A DNA stretch of 64,000 nucleotides from positions 62,001-126,000 of the forward strand of contig CAMEFI010000005.1 in NCBI GenBank assembly GCA_945915475.1, read 5' to 3'. Origin of the DNA: an uncultured Clostridium sp. Its GTDB lineage: Bacteria; Bacillota; Clostridia; Lachnospirales; Lachnospiraceae. A program made the position numbers and the translations under genes. Below, piece after piece: positions 7,098-16,116 of this stretch (within the stretch, counting starts at the first letter, position 1; each line of letters begins with the position of its first letter). The notes below the pieces were generated by a model. The model searched no databases. It worked only from the letters and a program-made list of their open reading frames with translations, and was not told where the DNA came from.

Positions 7098-9170
7098 ATG
7101 ATGGGTAATATTTTAGGAGCAATCCTTGAAGATATAAAGTCGATTCCAAGAAATATCTTAAAACCCTACTACAAAAACGGAAAGCTGAATGCAAATAAAG
7201 TAGCGATTGATGCGATTCCGTTTACTGTACTGTTTTATTTCACAAATAAGTATGTGCAGGCGGTAGGAGCTGCAGATGGCGGTGACATATTAGATAAGTG
7301 TGTAAATGCTTTTTCGTTGTTTTTTCAGGTGGAACCAATGATTGCACCATCATTTCAGATGATGCCGCTTTTATGTGGCATTGGTGCAGGCGTGGCTTTT
7401 AAGCTCTATATGGATTCTCGAAAGAAAAATGCAAAACAGTATCGGCATGGGGAAGAGTACGGCTCTGCAAAGTGGGGTACGGAAAAGGATTTTGAACCCT
7501 ATGCGGATGAAAACAAGTGGAATAACATTCCGCTGACAAGCAGTGAATGGCTACGTATGACAAGACCGGCACATCCCAAATATGACCGCAATAAGAACAT
7601 TTTAATTGTGGGCGGTTCCGGTGCCGGAAAGACCAGAGGATTTGTAAAACCCAATCTTATGCAGATGCATAGTAGTTATGTGGTCACGGATCCGAAGGGA
7701 ACTGTCCTTGAAGAAGTCGGTACCATGTTATCAAGAGGCTGTTTTGAGACAGACAAGCATGGAAATAAGATTCCGATGAAAGATAAGAATGGTAAGGTCC
7801 GGAAAAACAGGAGCGGACAACCGATTTATAAAAGGACACCTTATAAGATTAAGGTATTTAATACCATCAATTTTGCGAAGTCTCTGCATTATAATCCATT
7901 TGCCTATATTGAGACGGAGCAGGATGTGCTCAAATTTGTAAATACTCTGATTGCAAATACAAAGGGCGAGGGCAACCAGTCAGGGGAGGATTTCTGGGTG
8001 AAAGCCGAACGATTACTCTTTACTGCGTATGTTGCCTATATTGTGAAATACTGTAAGAAAAGTGAGAGGAATTTTGTCTCACTGCTTACCATGATTGATG
8101 CATCAGAAACAAGGGAAGATGATGAGGAATTTGAAAATGCCATTGATTTGATGTTTAAGGACATCGAGTTTGGAAATGAGGAAGAGGGCATTGAAGCGGA
8201 TCCGGATTCCTTTGCGGTAAGACAGTATCATAAGTATAAGCTTGCAGCCGGAAAGACTGCAAAATCAATCTTAGTATCGTGCGGAGCAAGACTTGCTCCC
8301 TTTGATATTAAAGAGGTCAGAGAAATAACTGCATATGATGAGCTTGATTTAGGGGACATTGGTCGGAATAAGACAGCACTTTTTGTCATTATTTCAGATA
8401 CAGATGATTCCCTTAATTTTTTGGTTTCCATTATGTACACGCAGCTGTTTAACCTATTATGTACCATCGCAGATGATGAGTACCATGGGAAGCTGCCGGT
8501 ACATGTACGCTGTATCTTAGATGAGTTTGCCAATATCGGTCAGATTCCGAAGTTTGACAAACTGATAGCCACCATACGAAGCAGGGAGATATCAGCAAGT
8601 ATCATCCTTCAGTCTAAGGCACAATTAAAGTCGATTTATAAGGATAACGCAGAGACGATAGAAGGTAACTGTGATACTTTTCTTTTTCTTGGTGGTAAAG
8701 AGAAATCAACGCTTAAGGACCTTGCTGAGGTTCTTGGAAAGGAAACCATTGACACGTATAACACCTCTGATACCAGAGGCACCTCACGTTCCTATGGGCA
8801 GAATTATCAAAAGTTAGGACGTGAGCTTATGAGTCAGGACAGACTTGCCCTTATGGATGGTGGCAAGTGTATTCTGCAGGTGCGAGGCGTAAGACCATTT
8901 TTTTCAGATAAGGTGGATATTACAAAGCACGAAATGTATAAGGAGCTTTCAGATTTTGATAAGAAAAATCAGTTTGACATCGAACAGTATGTTGCCACGT
9001 ATGGCATACCGAAGCGATCAAAGAAGGATGTATTTATCGAGTTAGATTTGACCGGGGTAAAATATCCGGATGACTTGGTAAGCTTTGCGATTGAAGAGGC
9101 TGGAATCATGATGAAAACAGATGATAATGCCACAAATGAAGCTTCTGACAAGGAACAAAAAAATGAGTAA
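7098..9170 (+). CDS. VirD4/TraG-type coupling ATPase
   Basis: A 690-aa type IV coupling protein. Hydrophobic segments lie at ~35-55 and ~80-100. Walker A is GGSGAGKT at ~171-178 with TRGFVKPN after it. Walker B is CILDEFANIGQIPKF near 471. The TraG/VirD4 features VVTDPKGTVLEE and ILQSKAQLKSIY are also present. It carries the relaxase-DNA complex to the transfer channel in the cytoplasmic membrane. Two ATGs at 7098 and 7101 are both usable. Confidence 0.93.
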   Translation: MMGNILGAILEDIKSIPRNILKPYYKNGKLNANKVAIDAIPFTVLFYFTNKYVQAVGAADGGDILDKCVNAFSLFFQVEPMIAPSFQMMPLLCGIGAGVAFKLYMDSRKKNAKQYRHGEEYGSAKWGTEKDFEPYADENKWNNIPLTSSEWLRMTRPAHPKYDRNKNILIVGGSGAGKTRGFVKPNLMQMHSSYVVTDPKGTVLEEVGTMLSRGCFETDKHGNKIPMKDKNGKVRKNRSGQPIYKRTPYKIKVFNTINFAKSLHYNPFAYIETEQDVLKFVNTLIANTKGEGNQSGEDFWVKAERLLFTAYVAYIVKYCKKSERNFVSLLTMIDASETREDDEEFENAIDLMFKDIEFGNEEEGIEADPDSFAVRQYHKYKLAAGKTAKSILVSCGARLAPFDIKEVREITAYDELDLGDIGRNKTALFVIISDTDDSLNFLVSIMYTQLFNLLCTIADDEYHGKLPVHVRCILDEFANIGQIPKFDKLIATIRSREISASIILQSKAQLKSIYKDNAETIEGNCDTFLFLGGKEKSTLKDLAEVLGKETIDTYNTSDTRGTSRSYGQNYQKLGRELMSQDRLALMDGGKCILQVRGVRPFFSDKVDITKHEMYKELSDFDKKNQFDIEQYVATYGIPKRSKKDVFIELDLTGVKYPDDLVSFAIEEAGIMMKTDDNATNEASDKEQKNE

Positions 9171-9193
9171 AGAACAAAGGAGAATAAAATAGC

Positions 9194-9541
9194 ATGTATT
9201 CATTATTATTAAAAAGTGCCCTCTCATGTGTGGGCGAATCAAACTTACTTTCAACAGCGGCTGCTTTCATTGCAAAGCATAAATTATTGGCAAACCTTTT
9301 CCTGTTACTTGACTACACATCATTTTTAACAAGTGGTGTATCTGCTCTTAAGGTAGTTATCATTGCAGTAGGCGGTGGTCTTGCAGTTCTTGGAGTTGTC
9401 AATCTTTTGGAAGGTTATGGTAATGATAACCCCGGTGCTAAATCACAGGGTATGAAGCAGTTCATGGCTGGTGCCGGTGTTATGCTGATTGGAGCACTCT
9501 TAGTACCTAAGCTTTCTGATCTGATTCCAACAACATTATAA
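9194..9541 (+). CDS. Maff2-family membrane protein, pilin-like
   Basis: A 115-aa protein with two hydrophobic segments: ALKVVIIAVGGGLAVLGVVNLL (just over one membrane span) and a second ending in IGALLVPKLSDLI. Between them is the conserved EGYGNDNPGAKSQGMKQFMAG, diagnostic of Maff2. Usual members are ~60-70 aa, so this copy has a ~45-residue N-terminal extension; AAAGGAG before ATG 9194 supports the long form. By position and topology it may be the VirB2-like channel component. That role is inferred. Confidence 0.75.
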   Translation: MYSLLLKSALSCVGESNLLSTAAAFIAKHKLLANLFLLLDYTSFLTSGVSALKVVIIAVGGGLAVLGVVNLLEGYGNDNPGAKSQGMKQFMAGAGVMLIGALLVPKLSDLIPTTL

Positions 9542-9562
9542 TGGATGGCACGTGTATATCCG

Positions 9563-9594
9563 GTCAGGTGGTATGTGTTAGCATACCGTCTGAC
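9563..9594 (+). terminator. stable hairpin between Maff2 and the repeat surface protein
   Basis: GTCAG and GGTATG on the left pair with CATACC and CTGAC on the right, with a 2-base internal loop and TGTTAG at the tip. Only TTTATGG follows, so it is a weak terminator or an mRNA-processing/stabilising hairpin. It could favour high expression of the upstream Maff2 gene. Confidence 0.5.
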
Positions 9595-9620
9595 TTTATG
9601 GAATCAGGAAGGAGGCAGAT

Positions 9621-12200
9621 ATGAGACGATGTAGTGCGTTTTTGTTAGCGATTGTAATGGTATTTGCTACGCTATTTAGTGACATAGGAACGACAACAGT
9701 GTATGCAGCCTTTTATGATACCGTTACCGTTAACTTTTTATATGAATTTAGAGATTCTAGAGGTGCAAAGACTGCAGAGAGATATGCAACAGAAACAGCA
9801 TCGATTACTGTCAATTCATCTTTGAGCGAATCAGTCAGAATCAATGCTCCTTCTGTACCGACAGGATACAGTTTTCAAAATGTAACGATTGAGAAACAGA
9901 CCTGTAATCCGAAGTATGATGACAATGACAAATTCGTGCATACGGAATTTGTAAATGAAAAGAAAAAGATTGTATTGGTGTTTCAGGGAACCGGAACGGC
10001 AGAAAGTTCCTCGCAGCGAACGGTAACCCTTCGTATTATCTGTACTGCCAATCCGTATGAGATTACATACGATTACAATGGTGGCACTGGTGAAATGGCA
10101 GGAAAGCAGGTTTTTTATGGAGAAAATTATGGAACCCTTGCAACCGGAAAAAGAGCTGGTTACAGTTTGGTTGGATGGAGCACTGACATTGCAGGCACAA
10201 AATATGTCTATGCAGATACAAAGGTAACAAAAGCAGAAAAGCATGTTCTTTATGCACAGTGGAGTGCCAATCCCTATACAGTCACTTATAATGCGTGTGG
10301 TGGTGCCTGTAAAATGGCATCGGCACAAGTTTCCTATGGTGGAAGCTATCCACTGCCAAGTGCCACAAAGGCAGGTTATATTTTTGCCGGATGGTTTACG
10401 GAAAGTGAAGGTGGGGCACAGATTACGGGTGAAACGGTTATGAGCCGCAATCAGGATCATACGTTATATGCCCACTGGACTAACGACAGTTATACCGTAA
10501 GCTTTGATGGAAACGGAGGTATAGCAAGCAGCGTCAACAAGAAAGTCACTTATATGGGCGTATATGGAACGCTGCCGACTGCAGAACGAGTTGGATATAC
10601 CTTTGACGGATGGTGGACAGAGAAAAAAGAAGGTAGTCAGATTACGGCATCTTCTACCATGAGCGTGGCAGGAAAGCAGACATTGTATGCACACTGGAAA
10701 CCCAATGTTTATGAAATTACATTGGATGCCAATGGAGGAAAAGATCTTGAAATCAAGAAGATAAATGTAATCTACGATGCAGCTTATGGAACGTTTCCAA
10801 TACCGGAGAGGGAAGGTTACACCTTTACCGGATGGTATCTGGGAAAAGAGCGGATTGAAGAAGACAGCCTTGTAGAGATTACAAAGAATGAAGTGCTTAA
10901 GGCATCATGGCATCCCAACTCTTACGAGATTGTATTTGAGGCAGAACCGGGTGTGTGTGATACGAAATCAAAGATTGTCACATACGGAGAAATATATGGA
11001 AGCCTGCCGGATGCCAACAGAGTAGGATATACTTTTTCAGGCTGGCATCTTGGAAAGCAAAAGATAGTGGCAGAGACAACCGTTTCCATAACCGATGATG
11101 ATGTTTTAATTGCCAAGTGGACACCAAATGTATATGCGGTCACATTTCATGCAAATGGCGGAACCTGTACGGCTAAACAGTGGTATTACACCTATGATGA
11201 TATTTACGGAGAAATGCCAATGCCAGAGAGGGAAGGTTACCGGTTTCTTGGCTGGTGGACCGCAAAGGAAGGTGGAGAGCAGATTACAAAAGAAATGGAA
11301 GTCACTGTAACTGCAGATTTTGATTTGTATGCAAGATGGGAGAAAATCCCGGAGGAAAAGATAGATGAAGATTATTTCTATCCGGCAAGTGATGATACCG
11401 GTGCTTATGAAGAGGACAAAGGAAAAACACTGCAAGAGGTTGCGAAGGAATCCGGTTATGCAAAGAATCAGCTTAGAAATATCATGAATCTATATCAGGT
11501 AAAGGCAGAGGTTGCTGCAGATATTATGACAAGAGCAACAAAGCTTGGGGCAAGTTATAAGGTTATTGTGACGGAGCCTGAAAGCATTGAGAGAAAGAAG
11601 TCCGGTTCGGACGTATCGGGATCCAAATTCAGTCCAATGAAAGCAAAGGTTAGTAAGACAACCGACTCTGCCATTACCGTTAAGTGGAGTAAGGTGAAAG
11701 GTGCAGCCGGTTATGTGATATATGGAAGTGCCTGTGGCAACAATTACTTTAAGCTTGGCACGACAACCAGTACAAGTGGCTTTACGCATAAAAAGCTTAA
11801 GAAGCAGACTTATTACCGTTATATTGTGCTTGCGTATGCAAATATTGAGGGTAAGCAGGTGCCGATTGCAATTTCAAAAAATGTGCATGGTGTGACAAAG
11901 GGGGATGCTAACTTGGAAAAGGATAAAACCTATGGCAATGCATCTAAAATCACGGTAAGAAATGAAAAGACATTAAAGAAAGCAATCAAGGCAGGTAAGA
12001 AGATACAAATAAAAACAAAGGTTACTTATTCTGCAGGAAAGCACAAGACACATAGAAAAATAGCATATGAATCCAGTAATGAGGCAGTTGCCACAGTTTC
12101 GTCAAAGGGAGTGATTAAGGCGAAGAAAAAGGGCAACTGCTATATTTATGTTTATACGCAAAATGGTCTTTCAAAGAAGATTAAGATTAAAGTGAAATAA
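9621..12200 (+). CDS. secreted surface protein with six InlB-type repeats, Fn3-like and Big_2-like domains
   Basis: An 859-aa protein. A signal peptide (~1-30, cleavage near VYAA) precedes a ~110-residue beta domain. Six ~70-residue Listeria-Bacteroides (InlB B/Flg_new) repeats follow, each with a Y..T/V..NGG start, a GY-F-GW core and a LYAxW-type end (~145-575). A linker, a fibronectin III-like domain (~675-765) and a Big_2-like domain (~780-859) complete it. No LPxTG or membrane anchor is visible. Lying inside the channel operon, it may act as a surface adhesin aiding mating contact; that is inferred. Confidence 0.85.
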   Translation: MRRCSAFLLAIVMVFATLFSDIGTTTVYAAFYDTVTVNFLYEFRDSRGAKTAERYATETASITVNSSLSESVRINAPSVPTGYSFQNVTIEKQTCNPKYDDNDKFVHTEFVNEKKKIVLVFQGTGTAESSSQRTVTLRIICTANPYEITYDYNGGTGEMAGKQVFYGENYGTLATGKRAGYSLVGWSTDIAGTKYVYADTKVTKAEKHVLYAQWSANPYTVTYNACGGACKMASAQVSYGGSYPLPSATKAGYIFAGWFTESEGGAQITGETVMSRNQDHTLYAHWTNDSYTVSFDGNGGIASSVNKKVTYMGVYGTLPTAERVGYTFDGWWTEKKEGSQITASSTMSVAGKQTLYAHWKPNVYEITLDANGGKDLEIKKINVIYDAAYGTFPIPEREGYTFTGWYLGKERIEEDSLVEITKNEVLKASWHPNSYEIVFEAEPGVCDTKSKIVTYGEIYGSLPDANRVGYTFSGWHLGKQKIVAETTVSITDDDVLIAKWTPNVYAVTFHANGGTCTAKQWYYTYDDIYGEMPMPEREGYRFLGWWTAKEGGEQITKEMEVTVTADFDLYARWEKIPEEKIDEDYFYPASDDTGAYEEDKGKTLQEVAKESGYAKNQLRNIMNLYQVKAEVAADIMTRATKLGASYKVIVTEPESIERKKSGSDVSGSKFSPMKAKVSKTTDSAITVKWSKVKGAAGYVIYGSACGNNYFKLGTTTSTSGFTHKKLKKQTYYRYIVLAYANIEGKQVPIAISKNVHGVTKGDANLEKDKTYGNASKITVRNEKTLKKAIKAGKKIQIKTKVTYSAGKHKTHRKIAYESSNEAVATVSSKGVIKAKKKGNCYIYVYTQNGLSKKIKIKVK

Positions 12201-12224
12201 CTTTTGGACAAGTTGTCCAAAGGT
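12200..12224. repeat. 25-bp near-palindrome, copy 2 of 5
   Basis: Arms ACTTTTGGACAA and TTGTCCAAAGGT around a central G. Its first base is the last base of the InlB-repeat gene's stop codon, and it ends 7 bases before the AAGGAG of the VirB6/TrbL gene. A bound protein here would sit within the tra operon. Confidence 0.75.
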
Positions 12225-12242
12225 GTATGGAAGGAGAAAAGA

Positions 12243-13220
12243 ATGTTTCAATTTCTACCAGTGTTTTTAGGATTGTTTGACAGCACAATTCAGAAACTGA
12301 TGAATGGATATCGAGACATTTTCTATGAGTTAGCATATAGCAATTTGAGCGATATGCTTTCGGATATGAATGAAAAAGTTGGTACAATCTCCGCAGAATT
12401 ATCAACAGCGCCGGATGCGTGGCAGGGCGGTACCATATGGACACTGATAGAGCAGATTGCCGAACAGGTAGCATTACCGGTTGCGGGCACTGTATTTACC
12501 TTTGTGGTTTTATGGGAGCTTATTAGTATGCTTGTGCAGCCTAACAATCTGGCCGATGTTGATTTTGTTTCTGTCCTGATGAAGTGGTTACTTAAGACGG
12601 TGGTTGCAGCATGGTTTATTGCCAATTCACTGACGATATGTAACTGCTTTTTCGGGGTGGGAGCCTCCATGGTACAAAAGACCACGGATGTGCTTGGAAC
12701 CATAGAAACAGAGAATACGCAAGGCTCTGTTTTGTTGCAATATCTGACAGACAACTATGGAGATCAGGATGCAGATGCGGAAAGTGGGGATGTATCAGGA
12801 CTTATCAGTTTGACGATTTCCACGTGGCTTATTGACCTTATCATAAAGATTATGGGAATCCTGATTACGATTATTTTGTATTCGAGAATGATATCCATAT
12901 ATTTGCATTGTGCAGTGGCACCGTTGCCTCTTGCGACAGTCACAAATCATCACCTGTCTAATATCGGAACAGGATACATGAAGAATGTATTTGCCCTTGC
13001 CATGCAGGCGGTACTAATGATGATTTGTGTGGCGATATATGGAGTGCTTGTAGCAAATGTGTTTGATCCTACAACGATTACGCTTGATCCGGATAACGGA
13101 GTAACAGCGATTAAGTTATTAACGAAAGCATGCTGGAGTACCGTAGGTATTTCCATTTTGCTAGTTTATTCACTATTCAAATGCGAAGGCATTACAAAAC
13201 AGGTCTTTGCAATTCAGTAA
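12243..13220 (+). CDS. VirB6/TrbL-like channel membrane protein (CD1112 family)
   Basis: About 325 aa from ATG 12243, chosen because AAGGAG lies 6 bases upstream; an upstream in-frame TTG falls inside the palindrome and has no ribosome site. Hydrophobic segments are at ~75-95, ~110-130, ~190-225, ~250-275 and ~295-315 of the mature frame. The region RMISIYLHCAVAPLPLATVTN is typical of TrbL-like proteins of Clostridia elements. It is expected to form part of the inner-membrane channel. Confidence 0.82.
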   Translation: MFQFLPVFLGLFDSTIQKLMNGYRDIFYELAYSNLSDMLSDMNEKVGTISAELSTAPDAWQGGTIWTLIEQIAEQVALPVAGTVFTFVVLWELISMLVQPNNLADVDFVSVLMKWLLKTVVAAWFIANSLTICNCFFGVGASMVQKTTDVLGTIETENTQGSVLLQYLTDNYGDQDADAESGDVSGLISLTISTWLIDLIIKIMGILITIILYSRMISIYLHCAVAPLPLATVTNHHLSNIGTGYMKNVFALAMQAVLMMICVAIYGVLVANVFDPTTITLDPDNGVTAIKLLTKACWSTVGISILLVYSLFKCEGITKQVFAIQ

Positions 13221-13238
13221 GAGATATAGGAGGTCTTT

Positions 13239-13643
13239 ATGGCTTATGTAGATGTGCCAAAGGATCTGACCAATATTAAGACAAAGTTCATTGGTAACTT
13301 TACGAAACGACAGTGTGTCTGTTTTGGTATCGGAGTTTTGGTTGGATTCCCAGGCTATTTTTTAGCAAGGGGTGCCCTTGGAACCACAGGAGCTTTTTAT
13401 GTGTTAATCGCATTAATGGCTCCTTTTTTCTTGTTTGGAATTGTGGAAAAGGATGGGCTGCCGCTTGAAGTATATTTGCTTAATTATATCCGTCATGTAT
13501 TTGTTTATCCGCAGATAAGGCTAATGGAAACGGAAAACATCTATGCATATTATGACGAGAAGCGAAAGGAAGAAAAGAAGATGAAAATACAGACTGCAAA
13601 AGGTAAGAAGGGGGTGAAAGTGCAGCATGGCAACAGAAAGTAA
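13239..13643 (+). CDS. PrgI-family small membrane protein
   Basis: A 134-aa protein with the PrgI layout: a short N-terminal beta part (YVDVPKDLTNIKTKF), two adjacent membrane segments (~30-75), then a basic cytoplasmic tail (KRKEEKKMKIQ). PrgI-type proteins fill the VirB3 role, linking the VirB4 ATPase to the membrane. The frame overlaps the VirB4 gene by 17 bases, so translation is coupled. Confidence 0.82.
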   Translation: MAYVDVPKDLTNIKTKFIGNFTKRQCVCFGIGVLVGFPGYFLARGALGTTGAFYVLIALMAPFFLFGIVEKDGLPLEVYLLNYIRHVFVYPQIRLMETENIYAYYDEKRKEEKKMKIQTAKGKKGVKVQHGNRK

Positions 13644-16098
13644 AAGCGTTGCAAAGACACCGACTTACCAGACTGCCTATCACGGAGAGCAAAGCAGCAA
13701 TCTGCTGACAAGATTATTTCAAAAGATTGTGGAGCGGGCAGACAAAAGGAAAGCACCAAGAAATACTTTGGATACGCTGCCCTTTGAACAGATTTACCCC
13801 GACGGACTTTGTAAGGTGAGTGGCAATTATTATACCAGAATGGTGCAGTTTTATGACATCAATTATCAGCTGGCACAAAATGATGAGAAGCAGCATATTT
13901 TTGGAGAGTATTGTCAGTTCTTAAATTACTTTGATGAAAGCATACATTTCCAGTTTTGCTTTATCAATCAAAGGGTAGATATGGAAGAGTACAAGGAAAT
14001 CATTTCGATTCCCGATCAGGATGATGCGTTTAATGTGGTACGAAAAGAGTATGCTGACTATCTACGCTCACAGCTTGAAAAGGGTAATAACGGAATTATC
14101 AAAAGTAAGTATCTGATATTTGGAATTGAGGCAAGAGATAAGAAAAATGCGATTTCAAGGCTTTCCAAAATTGAGTCGGATATCCTGAATAAGTTTAAGA
14201 TTTTAGGATGCCGGTGTAATACCATTAACGGCTTAGAGAGACTACGCATTTTGCATGATTACTTAAATCAGGACAGTCTTGAAAAGTTTGCTATGCATTC
14301 CTTTAAGGATGTGGCAAAGTCAGGACTTACACCAAAGAATTTTATTTCGCCTACCTCGTTTGATTTCAGGGCAAAGGATTATTACAAGATTGGAGATATG
14401 TTTGCAACGACCAATTATCTGATTATATCCGCACCGGAGATTTCGGATGAGATGCTTGCCGGAATCTTAAATATGGAAGATGCCTTAAATGTCACGATGC
14501 ACATTGATACGATGAATCAGACAGAGGCGATGAAGTATATCAAGGGTAAGTTATCGGATATTAACAAGATGAAGATTGAGGAGCAAAAGAAAGCAATCAG
14601 AGCCGGTTATGACATGGATATTATTCCGCCGGATATCGAGACGTATTCGGAAGAGGCACATGGACTGCTTAAGGAAATGCAGTCAAGAAATGAGCGGCTT
14701 TTCAAGGTGACATTTCTTATCACATCCTTTAATGAAAACCTGCAGAAGATGAAGGATTTTCGGTTTACGCTTTCTAATAATATCCAGTCGGCTAACTGTG
14801 TTCTTAGAAAGCTTGACCATCAGCAGGAGCAGGGTTTTGCTTCAAGCTTACCACTTGGTAAGAATTTCATAAAACAGAATCGTTTTCTTACGACATCATC
14901 CACTGCAGTATTTGTGCCATTTACGACGCAGGAGCTTTTTATGGAGTCAAAGGAAAGTCTTTATATGGGACTTAATTCACTCAGTAATGGCATGATAATG
15001 GCAGACAGAAAAATGCTTAAGAATCCAAATGGACTGATTCTTGGAACACCGGGTTCCGGTAAATCCTTTGCAACGAAAAGAGAAATCCTAAATACGTTTT
15101 TGGTAACTACGGACGATATTTTAATTTGTGATCCGGAGGCAGAGTATTATCCACTGGTAAATTATCTTGGTGGTCAGATTATAAAAATTGGACAAAGTTC
15201 AAAGCAATATATCAATCCGCTTGACATTAACTTAAATTATTCGGATGACGATGATCCGGTGTCACTTAAGGCGGATTTTATTTTGTCCTTTATGGAGCTT
15301 GTAGTCGGTGGCAAGTCAGGACTTAAGGCAGAGGAAAAATCGGCAATCGACTTTGCGGTATCAAGGATTTATCAGAGATATTTTGAAAATCCGGTACCTG
15401 ACAATATGCCAATCTTACAGGATTTATATGAGGAATTAAAGAGCCAGGATGATGTGGTCAGCAGACATATCGCACAGTGTATGTATCTGTATGTGGAAGG
15501 AAGCAATAACCTGTTTAATCACAGAACAAACGTTGACCTTAACAATCGTATTGTCTGTTTTGACATTAAGTCACTTGGTAAGACATTAAAGAAGCTTGGC
15601 ATGTTGGTTGTGCAGGATGCGGTTTGGAATCGTGTCACAGTAAACAGAGAGCAGCATAAATATACGAGATTTTATATTGACGAGTTTCATTTGCTCTTAA
15701 AGGACGAGCTAACGGCAGCATATTCCATGGAAATCTGGAAGCGTTTTAGAAAGTGGGGCGGAATCCCTACCGGTATTACGCAGAACGTAAAAGATTTCTT
15801 GGCAAGTAAGGAAATCGAGAATATCTTTGATAACTCAGACTTTGTTTATATGTTAAATCAAGGTGCAGATGACAGAGACATTCTGGCACAAAAGCTTGAT
15901 ATCTCACAGCACCAAATTAAGTATGTCACGAATGTAGGACAGGGCGAAGGACTGATTTTCTTTGGAGATATCGTACAGCCATTTGTAGACCGGTTTCCGA
16001 AAGATACCGTCATGTACGCGCTTCTTACAACGAAGCCGGGAGAAACTAAAACAGAAACAGAAGCCCGAGCAGAGTCTATGGATGATGGCACTTCCTGA
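13627..16098 (+). CDS. VirB4/TrbE-type conjugation ATPase (CD1110 family)
   Basis: An 823-aa protein. The N-terminal half is the VirB4 family region; Walker A is LGTPGSGKSFATKRE near 473 and Walker B FYIDEFHLLL near 681. RKWGGIPTGITQNVKDFL follows as in other VirB4 ATPases. It energises assembly of the channel and substrate movement at the cytoplasmic face. The start overlaps prgI; the stop is 18 bases before the hydrolase gene. Confidence 0.93.
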   Translation: MATESKSVAKTPTYQTAYHGEQSSNLLTRLFQKIVERADKRKAPRNTLDTLPFEQIYPDGLCKVSGNYYTRMVQFYDINYQLAQNDEKQHIFGEYCQFLNYFDESIHFQFCFINQRVDMEEYKEIISIPDQDDAFNVVRKEYADYLRSQLEKGNNGIIKSKYLIFGIEARDKKNAISRLSKIESDILNKFKILGCRCNTINGLERLRILHDYLNQDSLEKFAMHSFKDVAKSGLTPKNFISPTSFDFRAKDYYKIGDMFATTNYLIISAPEISDEMLAGILNMEDALNVTMHIDTMNQTEAMKYIKGKLSDINKMKIEEQKKAIRAGYDMDIIPPDIETYSEEAHGLLKEMQSRNERLFKVTFLITSFNENLQKMKDFRFTLSNNIQSANCVLRKLDHQQEQGFASSLPLGKNFIKQNRFLTTSSTAVFVPFTTQELFMESKESLYMGLNSLSNGMIMADRKMLKNPNGLILGTPGSGKSFATKREILNTFLVTTDDILICDPEAEYYPLVNYLGGQIIKIGQSSKQYINPLDINLNYSDDDDPVSLKADFILSFMELVVGGKSGLKAEEKSAIDFAVSRIYQRYFENPVPDNMPILQDLYEELKSQDDVVSRHIAQCMYLYVEGSNNLFNHRTNVDLNNRIVCFDIKSLGKTLKKLGMLVVQDAVWNRVTVNREQHKYTRFYIDEFHLLLKDELTAAYSMEIWKRFRKWGGIPTGITQNVKDFLASKEIENIFDNSDFVYMLNQGADDRDILAQKLDISQHQIKYVTNVGQGEGLIFFGDIVQPFVDRFPKDTVMYALLTTKPGETKTETEARAESMDDGTS

Positions 16099-16116
16099 TG
16101 ATTGGAGGGTTGCCAT

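Noticed and set aside
9831-10460. 209-codon leftward frame inside the InlB-repeat gene
   Set aside because: It mirrors the repeated DNA of the real gene and is Cys/Ile/Phe-rich without a ribosome site.
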